Of a stretch of 64,000 nt of DNA, positions 46,561-55,871 are shown piece after piece. Positions within the stretch are counted from its first letter, which is position 1; each line of letters begins with the position of its first letter. Both the position numbers and the translations under genes were made by a program. Location of the stretch: positions 1 to 64,000 of the forward strand of contig CAYSOF010000029.1 in NCBI GenBank assembly GCA_964432595.1, given 5' to 3'. Source of the stretch: DASYLJ01 sp964432595 (lineage in GTDB: Bacteria > Desulfobacterota > Binatia > DP-6). Below the pieces are notes generated by a model. The model ran no database searches and was not told where the DNA came from. It saw only the letters and a program-made list of their open reading frames with translations.

Positions 46561-49155
46561 ATGGCACATCGATTGCTGCCTGCTCAGGTGGTGTTGAGCC
46601 GGCAGACACCGCGCACCTGCTTTGCGGCGCGCGTGACGATGGCGACCATCCTGCTGACGGCCTGGCCCGCGGCGGGATACGCCATGCTCGCGATCGCCGT
46701 CGCCGGCGACTTCCGCGCGACGAACACGCTCTGGCTGATCCAGTGGCCGTTCTGCGGCCTCCTGACGATCGCGAGCGTCCTGCATCTGTTCACGGTGGGG
46801 CTCGGGACGCGCATCGGGTTGCCGTCCGCGCTGCCGGGCGTGGACGACCTCGACCGCGCGATGGCGCGCGAGCCGGGCGACATCCCGGCGCTCGGGGCGG
46901 ACGCCGTTCGCCGCGCGCTGCATGCCGGCGTGCGCCTGCCGGTGTGGAACGCCGCGCTCGGCGTGGCGTTCGCGCTCCTCGTCACCGTGACGACCGCGAC
47001 GCTCGAATGGGTGTTCGCCGGTACGCCGGCCAACGTGTGGGTCATCGTGCGCGGCGGTCTCCTCGCATCGGCGGTGTACGGCGCGGCGAGCCTCACGCTC
47101 TGCGAGCTGCTTACGCGTCCGGCGAGCCGCGAGCTCCGTCGCGCCGCGGCCGCGACCGGCGTCGAGCCGTACGACGGGTTCATCGTGCCCCAGGCGTGGC
47201 GCATCACCTCGTCGGTCACGCCGACCGTGGTCGCGTTGCTCGTGGCCGTCGAGATCGGCCTGTCCTCGCGCACCGGGTCGCTGCCGTTCGCCGCGCTGGT
47301 GCTGCTCTCCGGCATCGTCGTGGTCTCGCTGAGCTGGCTGCAGCACGTGAACCATCGCAGCGCCGCCAACGAGCTCGGCGCCGCCTGCGAGGACCTCGCC
47401 GCCGGCCGCGACGCCCAGCTCGTGACGGGAAGTATCGAGGCGCCGCTGCTCACCATGGCTGCGCAGTTCAACGGCGCCGCGCGCCGCATCGGGGCCGCGC
47501 GGCGGGCGTCGAGCGACCGCTACCGCGCGCTCTTCGAGGGCGCGGGCGACGCGATTCTCTTGATCGAGCCGGTCACCGGCGTCGTCACCGCGGCGAACGC
47601 ACGCGCGGCCCGCCTGTTCGCCTGCCCGGCGGAGGAGCTGGCGGGGCAGCAGTACCTCGAGCTGTTCGACGATCAGACGCGCACGCGCGAGGCCGAGCTG
47701 CGCCTCGACCGGGCGACCGCGACCGACGCCTTCATGGCGGACGCGACGGCCGTCCGCCGGGACGGCCGCACGGTGCCGGTCGACATCTCGCTGGCCGTGG
47801 TGCGGCTCGGCGACGGCGAGTGGATCCTGCAGGCGATCGTCCGCGACGTCGGCGAGCGCCAGCGGATCGAGCGCGAGCTGCGCCACTCCGTCCGCCGCTT
47901 CGACGAGCTCTACCGCCTCGCGGTGTCGCTGAGCGACCATCCCGTGGAGCTCGCCGGGCACTCGGTGCGCGCGCTGGCCGAGCTCCTCGAAGTGCCGCTC
48001 GCCACCGTCGAGCGGCTCGACGGCGAGGACATCGTCGTCGTGGCGATGGTCGACGGCGAGCGCGTCACCCACGGCCTGCGGCTGCCGCTCGCCGGCACGC
48101 CGTGCGCCACCGTCCGCGAGCGCCGCGTCCAGTGCGTCGTGTTCGACGCGGCGGCGCGCTATCCGGACGACGCCTTCCTGCGCGAGCGCGGCATCCACAC
48201 GTACGCCGGCGTCCCGATCCTCGATCGTCGCGGCGAAGCGGTCGGCGTCGTCACGGTCATGGATACGAAGCCGCGCATGTTCCGCGACGCCGATCTCCAG
48301 CTGCTGCACAGCTTCGCGCGCCGGCTCGGCATGGCCTACGACCAGGAGCGGCTGTCGCGCGAGCGCGACGCGCTGACACGGCGGCTCGGCGAGCAGAACG
48401 CGGAGCTGCGCGCTGCCCAGTCGCGGCTGCTCGAGAGCGACCGCGTGAAGACCGAGTTCCTCGGCATGATGTCCCACGAGCTGCGGACGCCGCTCAACAT
48501 CCTCCTCGGCTACACGCGCATGCTGCTCGAGGACATCGCCGACGGCGACGCGATGGACCCGTCGTCGCGCAGCGAGGTGCTCGAGCGCATGCTGAGCGGT
48601 GGGACGACGCTCGCCGACCTCGTCGAGGACACGTTGAGCGTGCTGCGCCTCGAGGCGGGCGCGCTGCGCCTCGATCCCGAGCCGCTCGACCTGCGCGCCT
48701 TCCTGGGCGAGCTGGCGGGCACCGACCGGCTGCTCCGGCCGGGCGGTGTCGACGAGCACTGGGTCGTCGACCCCGACGTGCCCGCGATCGTCACCGACCG
48801 GCGCAAGCTGCGGCAGGTCGTCACGAACCTGGTCGGCAACGCGCGCAAGTTCACGCAGCAGGGACGCATCGACGTCCACCTGGCGCTCGCGCCCGACGGC
48901 GAGACCGTCAGGCTCACCGTCGGCGACACGGGCTGCGGCATCGGCGCCGAGCATCTGCCCTACATCTTCGACCTCTACCGCCAGGCGCCGAGCGGCCGGC
49001 AGCACGACGGCTGCGGGCTCGGGCTCTACATCGTGCGGAAGTACGTCGAGCTGATGGGCGGCAGCGTGTCCTGCGCGAGCACGCCGGGGCGCGGGACGAC
49101 GTTCACCGTCGACCTGCCGCGACGAAGCGCGGCGTCGTCCTCGCGGGCGGCTTAA
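46561..49155 (+). CDS. Membrane sensor histidine kinase with PAS and GAF domains
   Basis: An 864-residue kinase. Six predicted membrane helices lie in residues about 20-265 (for example WPFCGLLTIASVLHLFTVGL and ASAVYGAASLTLCELL), an arrangement I do not match to a named MASE domain. A PAS domain follows (RYRALFEGAGDAILLIEPVT), then a GAF-like domain (VELAGHSVRALAELLEVPLA), a coiled linker, HisKA with FLGMMSHELRTPLNILLGYT (His639) and HATPase boxes NLVGNARKF, DTGCGIGAEHL and GLGLYIVRKY. No receiver domain is fused and no response regulator is adjacent, so it is an orphan kinase. Its stop overlaps that of convergent rng. Confidence 0.88.
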   Translation: MAHRLLPAQVVLSRQTPRTCFAARVTMATILLTAWPAAGYAMLAIAVAGDFRATNTLWLIQWPFCGLLTIASVLHLFTVGLGTRIGLPSALPGVDDLDRAMAREPGDIPALGADAVRRALHAGVRLPVWNAALGVAFALLVTVTTATLEWVFAGTPANVWVIVRGGLLASAVYGAASLTLCELLTRPASRELRRAAAATGVEPYDGFIVPQAWRITSSVTPTVVALLVAVEIGLSSRTGSLPFAALVLLSGIVVVSLSWLQHVNHRSAANELGAACEDLAAGRDAQLVTGSIEAPLLTMAAQFNGAARRIGAARRASSDRYRALFEGAGDAILLIEPVTGVVTAANARAARLFACPAEELAGQQYLELFDDQTRTREAELRLDRATATDAFMADATAVRRDGRTVPVDISLAVVRLGDGEWILQAIVRDVGERQRIERELRHSVRRFDELYRLAVSLSDHPVELAGHSVRALAELLEVPLATVERLDGEDIVVVAMVDGERVTHGLRLPLAGTPCATVRERRVQCVVFDAAARYPDDAFLRERGIHTYAGVPILDRRGEAVGVVTVMDTKPRMFRDADLQLLHSFARRLGMAYDQERLSRERDALTRRLGEQNAELRAAQSRLLESDRVKTEFLGMMSHELRTPLNILLGYTRMLLEDIADGDAMDPSSRSEVLERMLSGGTTLADLVEDTLSVLRLEAGALRLDPEPLDLRAFLGELAGTDRLLRPGGVDEHWVVDPDVPAIVTDRRKLRQVVTNLVGNARKFTQQGRIDVHLALAPDGETVRLTVGDTGCGIGAEHLPYIFDLYRQAPSGRQHDGCGLGLYIVRKYVELMGGSVSCASTPGRGTTFTVDLPRRSAASSSRAA

Positions 49156-50735
49156 GCGCGCTCGGCGCGCGCGGTGATATCGAGCTCGCCGCGCTCGAGC
49201 TCGGGATCGGGCTCGACGATCACGGGACGGCCGATGGCGGCCTCCACGGCGTCGAGCCCGCGCGGTCGATCGGCCGCGAGGAACTCCGCGACCTCCGGAT
49301 GGATGCGCAGCACCAGCGGCACGCCGTGTTCCCGCGTCACCGCCTCGCGCTGCACGCGGCGGAGCGCGTCGTAGGCGAGCGTCTCGGCCGAGCGGATGCG
49401 CCCGAAGCCGTCGCAGTGGGGGCAGGGGCTGTTCAGCAGCTGCCCCAGGCTCTCCCGCGTGCGCTTGCGGGTCATCTGGACGAGGCCGAGCTCGGAGATG
49501 CGCAGCACGTTCGAGCGTGCCTTGTCCTTGCGCACGGCCTCCTGGAGCGCGTCGAACACCTTCTTCCGGTTCGCCGCCTTCTCCATGTCGATGAAGTCGA
49601 TGACGATGATGCCGCCGATGTTGCGCACGCGGAGCTGCTGGACCACCTGCTTGGCCGCTTCGAGGTTCGTCTTGAGGACCGTCTCTTCCTGGTCCTTCTT
49701 GCCGACGTAGCGCCCGGTGTTCACGTCGACGGTCGTGAGCGACTCGGTCTGGTCGAAGATCAGGTACCCGCCCGACTTGAGCCAGACGCGGCGCTCGAGG
49801 GCGCGCGCGATCTTCGTCTCGACCCCGTGCTGGTCGAAGAGCGGCGTTGCGCCTTGATAGTGGTGCACGCGGTTCGCGAGGCGCGGCATCATCGCCTGCA
49901 CGAACTCGAGGACGCGGTCGTGGTCGGTCGGCCAGTCGACGGTCAGCCGGTCCACGTCCGACGTGAACAGGTCGCGCACCGTGCGCAGCACGAGGTCGAG
50001 GTCCTGATGGATCAACGATGGGGCGGCCGCGGTGGCGGCGACCTTCTGGATGCGCGCCCAGAGCTTCGTCAGGAAGCGGACGTCGTCGTGGATGTCGCGC
50101 TTGGTCGCGCCCTCGCACGCGGTGCGCACGATCAGCCCGCCCTCGGCGGGACGCTCGGCCTCGACGATCTCGCGCAGCCGATCGCGCTCCGCCGGATCCT
50201 CGATGCGCCGTGAGATGCCGATGTGGCGCGTGCCGGGCATGTGGACGAGATAGCGTCCGGGCAGCGAGATGTGCGCGGTGACACGCGCGCCCTTCGTGCC
50301 CATGGGCTCTTTCGAGACCTGGACCAGCACCTCGTCGCCCTTCGACAGCCGCTCCTCGATGGGGCGCAGGTCCTGCGGTGCGCGCCGCGGCGGCATCGCG
50401 TCGTCGCCGTTGGGCTCGGCCTCGGGATCGGCCGCCACCTCGGGATCGGCGCTCTCGACGACCTCGGCCGGATCGGCCGCGTCGGTCTCGGCCGGCGCCA
50501 GCTCCTCGGGGCTCGCGAGGTCGGAGACGTGGAGGAACGCCGCCTTCTCGAGGCCGATGTCGACGAACGCGGCCTGCATGCCGGGCAGCACGCGGACGAC
50601 CTTGCCCTTGTAGATGTGCCCCGCGATGCCGCGCTCGTGCAGCCGCTCGATGTGCAGCTCGACCAGCGTCGTGTCCTCGAGGACGGCCACGCGAGTCTCC
50701 CAGGGCGCGGCGTTGATGAGGATCTGCTTCGACAC
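49152..50735 (-). CDS. rng: Ribonuclease G/E family endoribonuclease
   Basis: A 527-residue RNase G/E. The N-terminal S1 domain (GIAGHIYKGKVVRVLPGMQA) contains an acidic insert of about 40 residues (around residues 73-112) rich in Glu/Asp/Pro/Ala. Then come the RNase H-like and DNase I-like regions, catalytic Asp residues in VDVNTGRYVG and VIDFIDMEKA, and the zinc-link CPHC in SPCPHCDGFGRI. It processes rRNA and decays mRNA. There is no long C-terminal degradosome scaffold, so it is nearer to RNase G than E. The GTG at 50735 lies 11 bp after the radical SAM gene; the two genes are often neighbours in bacteria. Confidence 0.94.
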   Translation of the reverse strand: MSKQILINAAPWETRVAVLEDTTLVELHIERLHERGIAGHIYKGKVVRVLPGMQAAFVDIGLEKAAFLHVSDLASPEELAPAETDAADPAEVVESADPEVAADPEAEPNGDDAMPPRRAPQDLRPIEERLSKGDEVLVQVSKEPMGTKGARVTAHISLPGRYLVHMPGTRHIGISRRIEDPAERDRLREIVEAERPAEGGLIVRTACEGATKRDIHDDVRFLTKLWARIQKVAATAAAPSLIHQDLDLVLRTVRDLFTSDVDRLTVDWPTDHDRVLEFVQAMMPRLANRVHHYQGATPLFDQHGVETKIARALERRVWLKSGGYLIFDQTESLTTVDVNTGRYVGKKDQEETVLKTNLEAAKQVVQQLRVRNIGGIIVIDFIDMEKAANRKKVFDALQEAVRKDKARSNVLRISELGLVQMTRKRTRESLGQLLNSPCPHCDGFGRIRSAETLAYDALRRVQREAVTREHGVPLVLRIHPEVAEFLAADRPRGLDAVEAAIGRPVIVEPDPELERGELDITARAERA

Positions 50736-50746
50736 GATCGGCGGCG

Positions 50747-53569
50747 CTACGAGGCGGCGGACAGGGAGGCCGGCGGAGCCGGATCGTGGAAGCGGGTGGC
50801 GAGCTTGTGCACGCGGAGGATCGGCACGACGTCCGCGCCGAGCCCGAGCAGCTCGTCGACGACGAGGCCGGGCTTGAGCGTCCCGTCGCGCCCGACGGCG
50901 ACGTCGAGGACGAGCCGATCCGCGCCGACCTGCGCGATCGTCTCGATCGCGCGGCGCGCGTCGACGACGCGGGTGCCGTTCTTGCCGGGCTTGCGCACCG
51001 GGAACGTGGCCGCGTCGTGGAAGCGGCGCACGGCACCGGCGACGACGTCCGCCGCCGGCGGCTCGGGCAGCGCGCTCAGATCGACCTCGTAGCGGAACGC
51101 GGCGATCGACTGGTCGATGCTCGGCGTGGTGCGGGCGATCTCCTGCGCCTCGATCGGCTCGAGGCCCTCGGGTAGCTCGGCGCGGAACCCGGCGAGCAAC
51201 GTCTCGGGCGCCAGCGCCGCCGTCAGCTCGACGTCGAGGTGCTCGTCCTCGCTCGAGAAGCCGAGCGGCAACGCGGGGCCGAACGACAGCTTCGGCAGCG
51301 GGTGGTGGCCCTGCGAGAACGCGAGCGGGATGCCGGCCCGCCGCGCGGCGCGGATCCAAACCGTGCCGAGCTCGCGCGTGCCGATGAAGCGGGCCGGCCC
51401 GACCTTCCGATAGCGGACGCGGATACGCTGCACCGCGGGCTTCGCCGGAGCGTCCGGCGAGAGCGACGACGGCACCGCGCCGAGCCATTCGTCCGCCGCG
51501 CCTTCGCCCGCGGGCGCAACCCCGGCCGCCCCGGTGGCCATCGACGCCGGCAGCGGCGCATCGGTGACGGGCGCGGGCGCCGCATCGACGGGACGTCGTG
51601 CGGCGCGCCGCTCCGCGACCTTCGTGCGGATGCTCCGCCACGTGCGCGTCTCCCACTCGGGCAGCGTCGCGCCGTCCTCGGACGGGACCGCCAGCTCCGC
51701 CCAGCGCGAGATGCGCTCCCCGCGATGGTCGGTGCCGCGCGCGCCATCGGGATGGTAGTCGACGTTGCGCACCGTCTCGAAGTCGCACGCGCCGCAGTAG
51801 GTGCAGCGCTCGATCGAGCAGTCGGGCGTCAGCCGGCCCTCGACCGCGCGCGCCAGGTCGTCGAGCAGGAACTTGCGGCTGACGCCGGCGTCGATGTGCT
51901 CCCACGGCAACGTCTCGCCGAGCGGCCGGCGGCGCAGGTAGAAGGACTGATCGAGGCCGTGCTGCGCGAGCGCGTCGCGCCACACGTCGAGCTTGCAGAA
52001 GTCCGACCAGCCGTCGAAGCGCGCGCCGTGGCGCTGCGCCGTCTCGATGACGTCGGCCAGGCGGCGATCGCCGCGCGAAAACACGCCCTCGAGCCACGAG
52101 AGCTGGCTGTCGTGCCACTTGAACTCGACGCCGCGGCGGCCGAGCTCGCGCCGCAGCAGCGCCTGGCGCGCCTGGATCTCGTCGACGGGCAGCTGCCCCG
52201 CCCACTGGAAGGGCGTGTGCGGCTTCGGCGAGAACGTCGAGACGCTGGCGGTGACCTTGAGGCGGTTGTTCGCAGCGCGCTTCACGCGCCCGGCGAGCTC
52301 GGCGATCCCGCGCACGTCCTCCTCGGTCTCGCTCGGCAGCCCGATCATGAAATAGAGCTTCAGGCTCCGCCACCCGAGGTCGGCGAACAGGCGCGCGGCG
52401 TCGAGCAGCTCGTGCTCCTGGTACTCCTTCTGGATGACGTCGCGCAGGCGCTGCGTGCCGGCTTCGGGCGCGAGCGTGAAGCTCGTCTTCCTGACGCGGC
52501 GGATCTCCTCGAGGATGCGCGGCGACAGGGCGTCGACGCGTGTCGACGGCAGCGAGACGGCGACGCGCTCGGGCGCGAAGCGGTCCATCAGCGTCTTCAG
52601 CACCGGGTTGACGCCGCTGTAGTCGCCCGTCGAGAGCGAGAGCAGCGACATCTCCTCGTAGCCGGTGCGCGCCATCAGCGCCGTGCTGTGCTCGACGACC
52701 TTCTCGGGATTCCGCTCGCGCAGCGGCCGGTAGATGTAGCCCGCCTGACAGAAGCGGCAGCCCTTCACGCAGCCGCGCATCACCTCGACGCTGGCGCGAT
52801 CGTGGACGACGCCGATGTTCGGCACGATCGGGTTCGCCGGCGGCGGGAACGCGTCGAGGTCGGGTAGCACGCGCTTCGCGACCACGGCACGCTCGGGATC
52901 GACGGGGATCATCTCGGCGATGGTCCCGTCGTCGTGATGGCGCGGCGTGAAGAATGCCGGCACGTACACGCCGGGGATGGCCGCTATGGCCCGCAGCAGA
53001 TCGCGCCGGTTGTCTCGATCCCACGCGAGCACCGCGTCGGCCACCGCGCCGACGACCTCCTCGCCGTCGCCGAGCACGACCGCGTCGAGGAAAGGGGCCA
53101 GCGGCTCGGGATTGAACGCGCACGGCCCGCCGGCGATCACGAGCGGGTGCTCCGGCCCGCGCTCGGCGGCGCGCAGCGGGATGCCGCCGAGCTCGAGCAT
53201 GGTGAGCAGGTTCGTGTACGTCAGCTCGTACTGCAGGCTGAATCCGACGACGTGGAACTGCGCCAGCGGCAGATGGCTCTCGAGCGACACGAGCGGCAGC
53301 TGGTGGCGGCGGAGCAGGGCCTCGAGATCGGACCAGGGCGCGTAGCAGCGCTCGGCGGCGACGTCGGGGCGGCGATTCAGGACGTCGTACAGGATCTGCA
53401 GCCCGAGGTGGGACTGGGCGATCTCGTAGACCTCCGGGAAGGCCAGCGCGAAGCGCAGCGGGACCGTATCGAGGTCTTTCCGGATCGCGCCGCGCTCGTT
53501 GCCGAGGTACCGGCCGGGCTTCTCGACGAGGGGCAGGAGCCCTTCGTATTCGGCGCGATACGTCCGCAT
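50747..53569 (-). CDS. TIGR03960-type radical SAM protein fused to a TIGR03936/DUF2344 domain
   Basis: A 940-residue protein. Residues 1-230 include a B12-binding-like domain without clear cobalamin ligands. The radical SAM core has RGCVKGCRFCQAGYIYRPLR with CxxxCxxC, then SLSTGDYSGVNPVLKTLMDR and LYFMIGLPSETEEDVRGIAE. A further Cys set (CSIERCTYCGACDF) near residue 600 could hold a second cluster. The C-terminal ~230 residues match DUF2344 (RIRVRYRKVGPARFIGTREL; FSQGHHPLPKLSFGPALPLG). The function of this widespread fusion is unproven; RNA modification or ribosome-related work is suspected from its linkage to rng and ribosomal genes. ATG at 53569. Confidence 0.9.
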   Translation of the reverse strand: MRTYRAEYEGLLPLVEKPGRYLGNERGAIRKDLDTVPLRFALAFPEVYEIAQSHLGLQILYDVLNRRPDVAAERCYAPWSDLEALLRRHQLPLVSLESHLPLAQFHVVGFSLQYELTYTNLLTMLELGGIPLRAAERGPEHPLVIAGGPCAFNPEPLAPFLDAVVLGDGEEVVGAVADAVLAWDRDNRRDLLRAIAAIPGVYVPAFFTPRHHDDGTIAEMIPVDPERAVVAKRVLPDLDAFPPPANPIVPNIGVVHDRASVEVMRGCVKGCRFCQAGYIYRPLRERNPEKVVEHSTALMARTGYEEMSLLSLSTGDYSGVNPVLKTLMDRFAPERVAVSLPSTRVDALSPRILEEIRRVRKTSFTLAPEAGTQRLRDVIQKEYQEHELLDAARLFADLGWRSLKLYFMIGLPSETEEDVRGIAELAGRVKRAANNRLKVTASVSTFSPKPHTPFQWAGQLPVDEIQARQALLRRELGRRGVEFKWHDSQLSWLEGVFSRGDRRLADVIETAQRHGARFDGWSDFCKLDVWRDALAQHGLDQSFYLRRRPLGETLPWEHIDAGVSRKFLLDDLARAVEGRLTPDCSIERCTYCGACDFETVRNVDYHPDGARGTDHRGERISRWAELAVPSEDGATLPEWETRTWRSIRTKVAERRAARRPVDAAPAPVTDAPLPASMATGAAGVAPAGEGAADEWLGAVPSSLSPDAPAKPAVQRIRVRYRKVGPARFIGTRELGTVWIRAARRAGIPLAFSQGHHPLPKLSFGPALPLGFSSEDEHLDVELTAALAPETLLAGFRAELPEGLEPIEAQEIARTTPSIDQSIAAFRYEVDLSALPEPPAADVVAGAVRRFHDAATFPVRKPGKNGTRVVDARRAIETIAQVGADRLVLDVAVGRDGTLKPGLVVDELLGLGADVVPILRVHKLATRFHDPAPPASLSAAS

Positions 53570-53581
53570 GGGAAGGGCGGG

Positions 53582-53611
53582 AGTATAGGGTGCGGCCCAC
53601 CGTGGCCGCAA
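53582..53611 (-). promoter_or_regulatory. Promoter of the radical SAM-rng operon
   Basis: On the minus strand TTGCGG (53611-53606), an 18-bp spacer and TATACT (53587-53582). The ATG at 53569 lies 12 bases after the -10, so the leader is only about six bases. It is divergent to the tatA promoter. Confidence 0.45.
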
Positions 53612-53630
53612 CCCGAGACGGGACCGTGAC

Positions 53631-53659
53631 TTGCCTGCCTCGGGTCCCTTCCCTATGAT
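53631..53659 (+). promoter_or_regulatory. Promoter of tatA
   Basis: TTGCCT (53631-53636), a 17-bp spacer and TATGAT (53654-53659), a near-consensus -10. The tatA ATG at 53669 lies nine bases further on and has no Shine-Dalgarno sequence, so the transcript should be leaderless or almost so. Confidence 0.6.
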
Positions 53660-53668
53660 CGCCGCATC

Positions 53669-53881
53669 ATGTTCGGGCTCGGCGCAGGCGAGTTGCTCAT
53701 CGTCCTCGTGATCATCCTGGTCATCTTCGGCGCCGGTAAGCTCCCTGAAGTGATGGGCAGCCTCGGCAAGGGCATCCAGTCGTTCAAGAAGGGCATGAAG
53801 GAGCCCCCCGAGATCGACGTGACGCCGAAGGACGAGGTCGCCACCGCCAAGCCGAAGGCCAAGCAGGACGCGACGAGCTAG
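53669..53881 (+). CDS. tatA: Sec-independent protein translocase subunit TatA
   Basis: A 70-residue TatA/TatE protein: short periplasmic N terminus, membrane helix (AGELLIVLVIILVIFGAGKL), the FGAGKLPEVMGSLGKGIQSF hinge and amphipathic helix, and a charged Lys/Glu tail. TatA oligomers form the channel for folded proteins with twin-arginine signals. tatB and tatC are not adjacent. Its 3' end overlaps the convergent DUF3426 gene by four bases. Confidence 0.94.
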   Translation: MFGLGAGELLIVLVIILVIFGAGKLPEVMGSLGKGIQSFKKGMKEPPEIDVTPKDEVATAKPKAKQDATS

Positions 53882-54837
53882 TCGTCGCCGGCCGCGCGGG
53901 TCGCCACTGCGGGTCCCGTCGGGGGCCGCCGGTCGGTCCCCGCGAGCAGCCGCGCACCGCGGCGCACCGCGACCACCTCCGCCGAGAACTCCTTCAGCGG
54001 CACCGGCGGGGTGACGAATGCCACCAGGAAGTGGCCCGACTGCCCGGGCGCCAGCATCCAGTCCTTCGGCGGCGTCAGCGTCTGCAGCAGATCGATCTCG
54101 CGCGCGGTCAGGTCGCGCACGTCGCGCGGCGCCGCGCCGCAGAAGACGACCTGGCGCAGGTCCTCCTTGCCGGAGATGCGCCCCTGGATCTGGATGCCGC
54201 TCACCGGCACCGGCGCGTTGTTGATGGCGACGCCGGTCACGACGAAGACGAGCAGGTCGCCCTTCACGCGCTGATACTCGCCACGCACGTCCGTCAGCTG
54301 GATGCTCGCCGGATTGAGGCGTGCCTCCGCCAGCTGCTGGCCGATCACCGGCACCGAGCCCAGCAGCTCGCCGACGCGCGACGGGTGCGTGTAGAAGTAG
54401 ACGGAGAGCAGCGCGTAGCCCAGCGTCACCGCGAGCATCGCGCGCAACGCGAAGCGCGCGGCGCTCGGCGGCGGGCGTTCGGGGCGGGCGTCGTCTTCGG
54501 CCACGTCGTCCTCCTCCTCGCCGCCGTCGTCCTCGTCGGGCTCCACCGCGGGCTCGACGCGGATCTTCGCGGCTCGCGTGCGCTTCGCCTTCTTCTTCGG
54601 TGGTGGCGGGAGGTCGAGCTCGGGCTCGTCGTCGTCCTCCTCCGCCTCGAGCGTGAAGCGCTCCTCGTCCGCGATGGGCTCGTCGTCGGGCTCCTCGTCG
54701 ACGCTCGGCGCCTCGGCCTCGCCGTCGGGGTCGAAGACGTGGTCGCAGCGGGTGCAGCGGAACGTCGGGTGCGCGCCGAGCTTCGAGCGCGGCGGCAGCC
54801 GATAGCGGGTTTCACAGTTCGGGCAACTGACCGTCAT
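53878..54837 (-). CDS. Zinc-ribbon and DUF3426 domain membrane protein
   Basis: A 319-residue protein. The N-terminal MJ0042-type zinc ribbon (VSCPNCETRYRLP ... FRCTRCDHVF) is followed by an acidic, disordered region (about residues 38-120, runs of Glu/Asp and a KKKAKR patch), one membrane helix (FALRAMLAVTLGYALLSVYF) and a periplasmic DUF3426-like beta domain (GDLLVFVVTGVAINNAPVPV; IQGRISGKEDLRQVVFCGAA). Such proteins are common in proteobacteria with unknown function. The ATG overlaps the mlaD stop as ATGA, so it is the last gene of the mla operon. Confidence 0.85.
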   Translation of the reverse strand: MTVSCPNCETRYRLPPRSKLGAHPTFRCTRCDHVFDPDGEAEAPSVDEEPDDEPIADEERFTLEAEEDDDEPELDLPPPPKKKAKRTRAAKIRVEPAVEPDEDDGGEEEDDVAEDDARPERPPPSAARFALRAMLAVTLGYALLSVYFYTHPSRVGELLGSVPVIGQQLAEARLNPASIQLTDVRGEYQRVKGDLLVFVVTGVAINNAPVPVSGIQIQGRISGKEDLRQVVFCGAAPRDVRDLTAREIDLLQTLTPPKDWMLAPGQSGHFLVAFVTPPVPLKEFSAEVVAVRRGARLLAGTDRRPPTGPAVATRAAGDD

Positions 54838-55871
54838 GGTGCCGTCGGCGCCTCCGGTGGGGCGGAGTGACCGAAGGGCCAGAGGCCCGACACGCCCCGG
54901 TAGAACGAAACCAGCCAGCTGCTGCGGACGTCCTGCACGAGCCCGCGCGCGTCGTCGTACAGCGACGCGTCGTTGACGAGCTTGCCGAGCGACCCCTGGC
55001 CACTGTTCACCTTGTTCATCACGTCACGCAGCTCGCGCAACGTCACGTCGAGATTCTCGAGCACGCGACGGCCGTACGCCTCGTCCTCCATCAGCGTCAT
55101 CAGCGCACCGTCGCCGTTCGCGAGCTTCGTGCTGAGCGCGTCGATGTTCGCGACGGAGTGATCGAGGCGCGCCCAGAGCTTGCGGCTGTCCGGCGTGTCG
55201 CGTAGCAGCCGGCCGGCGACGCCCTCGCCGCGCTCGACGCGTGCCAGGATGTCGTCGAGACGCTGGCTCGTCTGACGGACGTTCTGCAGGCTGCTCTCGA
55301 GGTCCTTCAGCGTCGTGTCGCCGAACTCCTTGTTCCGCACCATCGCGCCGAGGAGCCCCTCGCCCCGCTGGATCGTCTGCAGGACGTCCTTCAGCGACGT
55401 CGTCACCTCGACGACGTTGGTGACGATGTCGCCGCTGCGGCCGAGGACCTGCTCGTAGTCGACCGGGTCGATCGCCGTGATGAGCCCGCCCGGCTCGATC
55501 GCGGGTTCGTCGGGCGAGCCGGGCGTCAGCTCGATGTAGCGGTCGCCGAGGAGGCCGAGCGTGCGCACCGACGCGACGGTGTCCTGGCGGATCCGGTCGG
55601 TGACCGCGCGCCCCACTTCGATCGTCACCTCGATGTACGAGTCGGCGAGGTTCGACGGGAAGCGCAGGCCCGTCACCGATCCGACGACCACGCCGCTCAG
55701 GCTGACCTGGCCGCCGGACTGCAGTCCGTTCGTCCGCGCGAGGTGGATCTCGTACGTCTCCTTGCGCTCCCAGAGGTGCTCCTGGCGGCCGAGCGTGAGG
55801 ATCGTCGCCATGAAGACCCCCAGCGCCGTCAGGACGAGGACGCCGACCTTGAGCTGCCGTCCCATCGTCAC
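54834..55871 (-). CDS. mlaD: MlaD-family (MCE domain) lipid-transport substrate-binding protein
   Basis: A 345-residue protein with an N-terminal membrane anchor (LKVGVLVLTALGVFMATILT), one MCE domain at about residues 38-118 (YEIHLARTNGLQSGGQVSLS; GVVVGSVTGLRF; GLLGDRYIELTPG) and a long helical C-terminal region (residues 150-310) with heptad character. MlaD hexamers carry phospholipids between the inner and outer membranes. It is about twice as long as E. coli MlaD; the helical tail resembles MCE proteins that build a needle or tube. GTG at 55871 overlaps the mlaF stop as GTGA; ATG at 55865 is an alternative. Confidence 0.9.
   Translation of the reverse strand: MTMGRQLKVGVLVLTALGVFMATILTLGRQEHLWERKETYEIHLARTNGLQSGGQVSLSGVVVGSVTGLRFPSNLADSYIEVTIEVGRAVTDRIRQDTVASVRTLGLLGDRYIELTPGSPDEPAIEPGGLITAIDPVDYEQVLGRSGDIVTNVVEVTTSLKDVLQTIQRGEGLLGAMVRNKEFGDTTLKDLESSLQNVRQTSQRLDDILARVERGEGVAGRLLRDTPDSRKLWARLDHSVANIDALSTKLANGDGALMTLMEDEAYGRRVLENLDVTLRELRDVMNKVNSGQGSLGKLVNDASLYDDARGLVQDVRSSWLVSFYRGVSGLWPFGHSAPPEAPTAP

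Noticed and set aside
53612..53625. Partial match (CGAGACGGGAC) to the terminal repeat of the fold-back element
   Set aside because: Only 11 bases match, there is no second end nearby, and the match is in GC-rich intergenic sequence where it is likely by chance.
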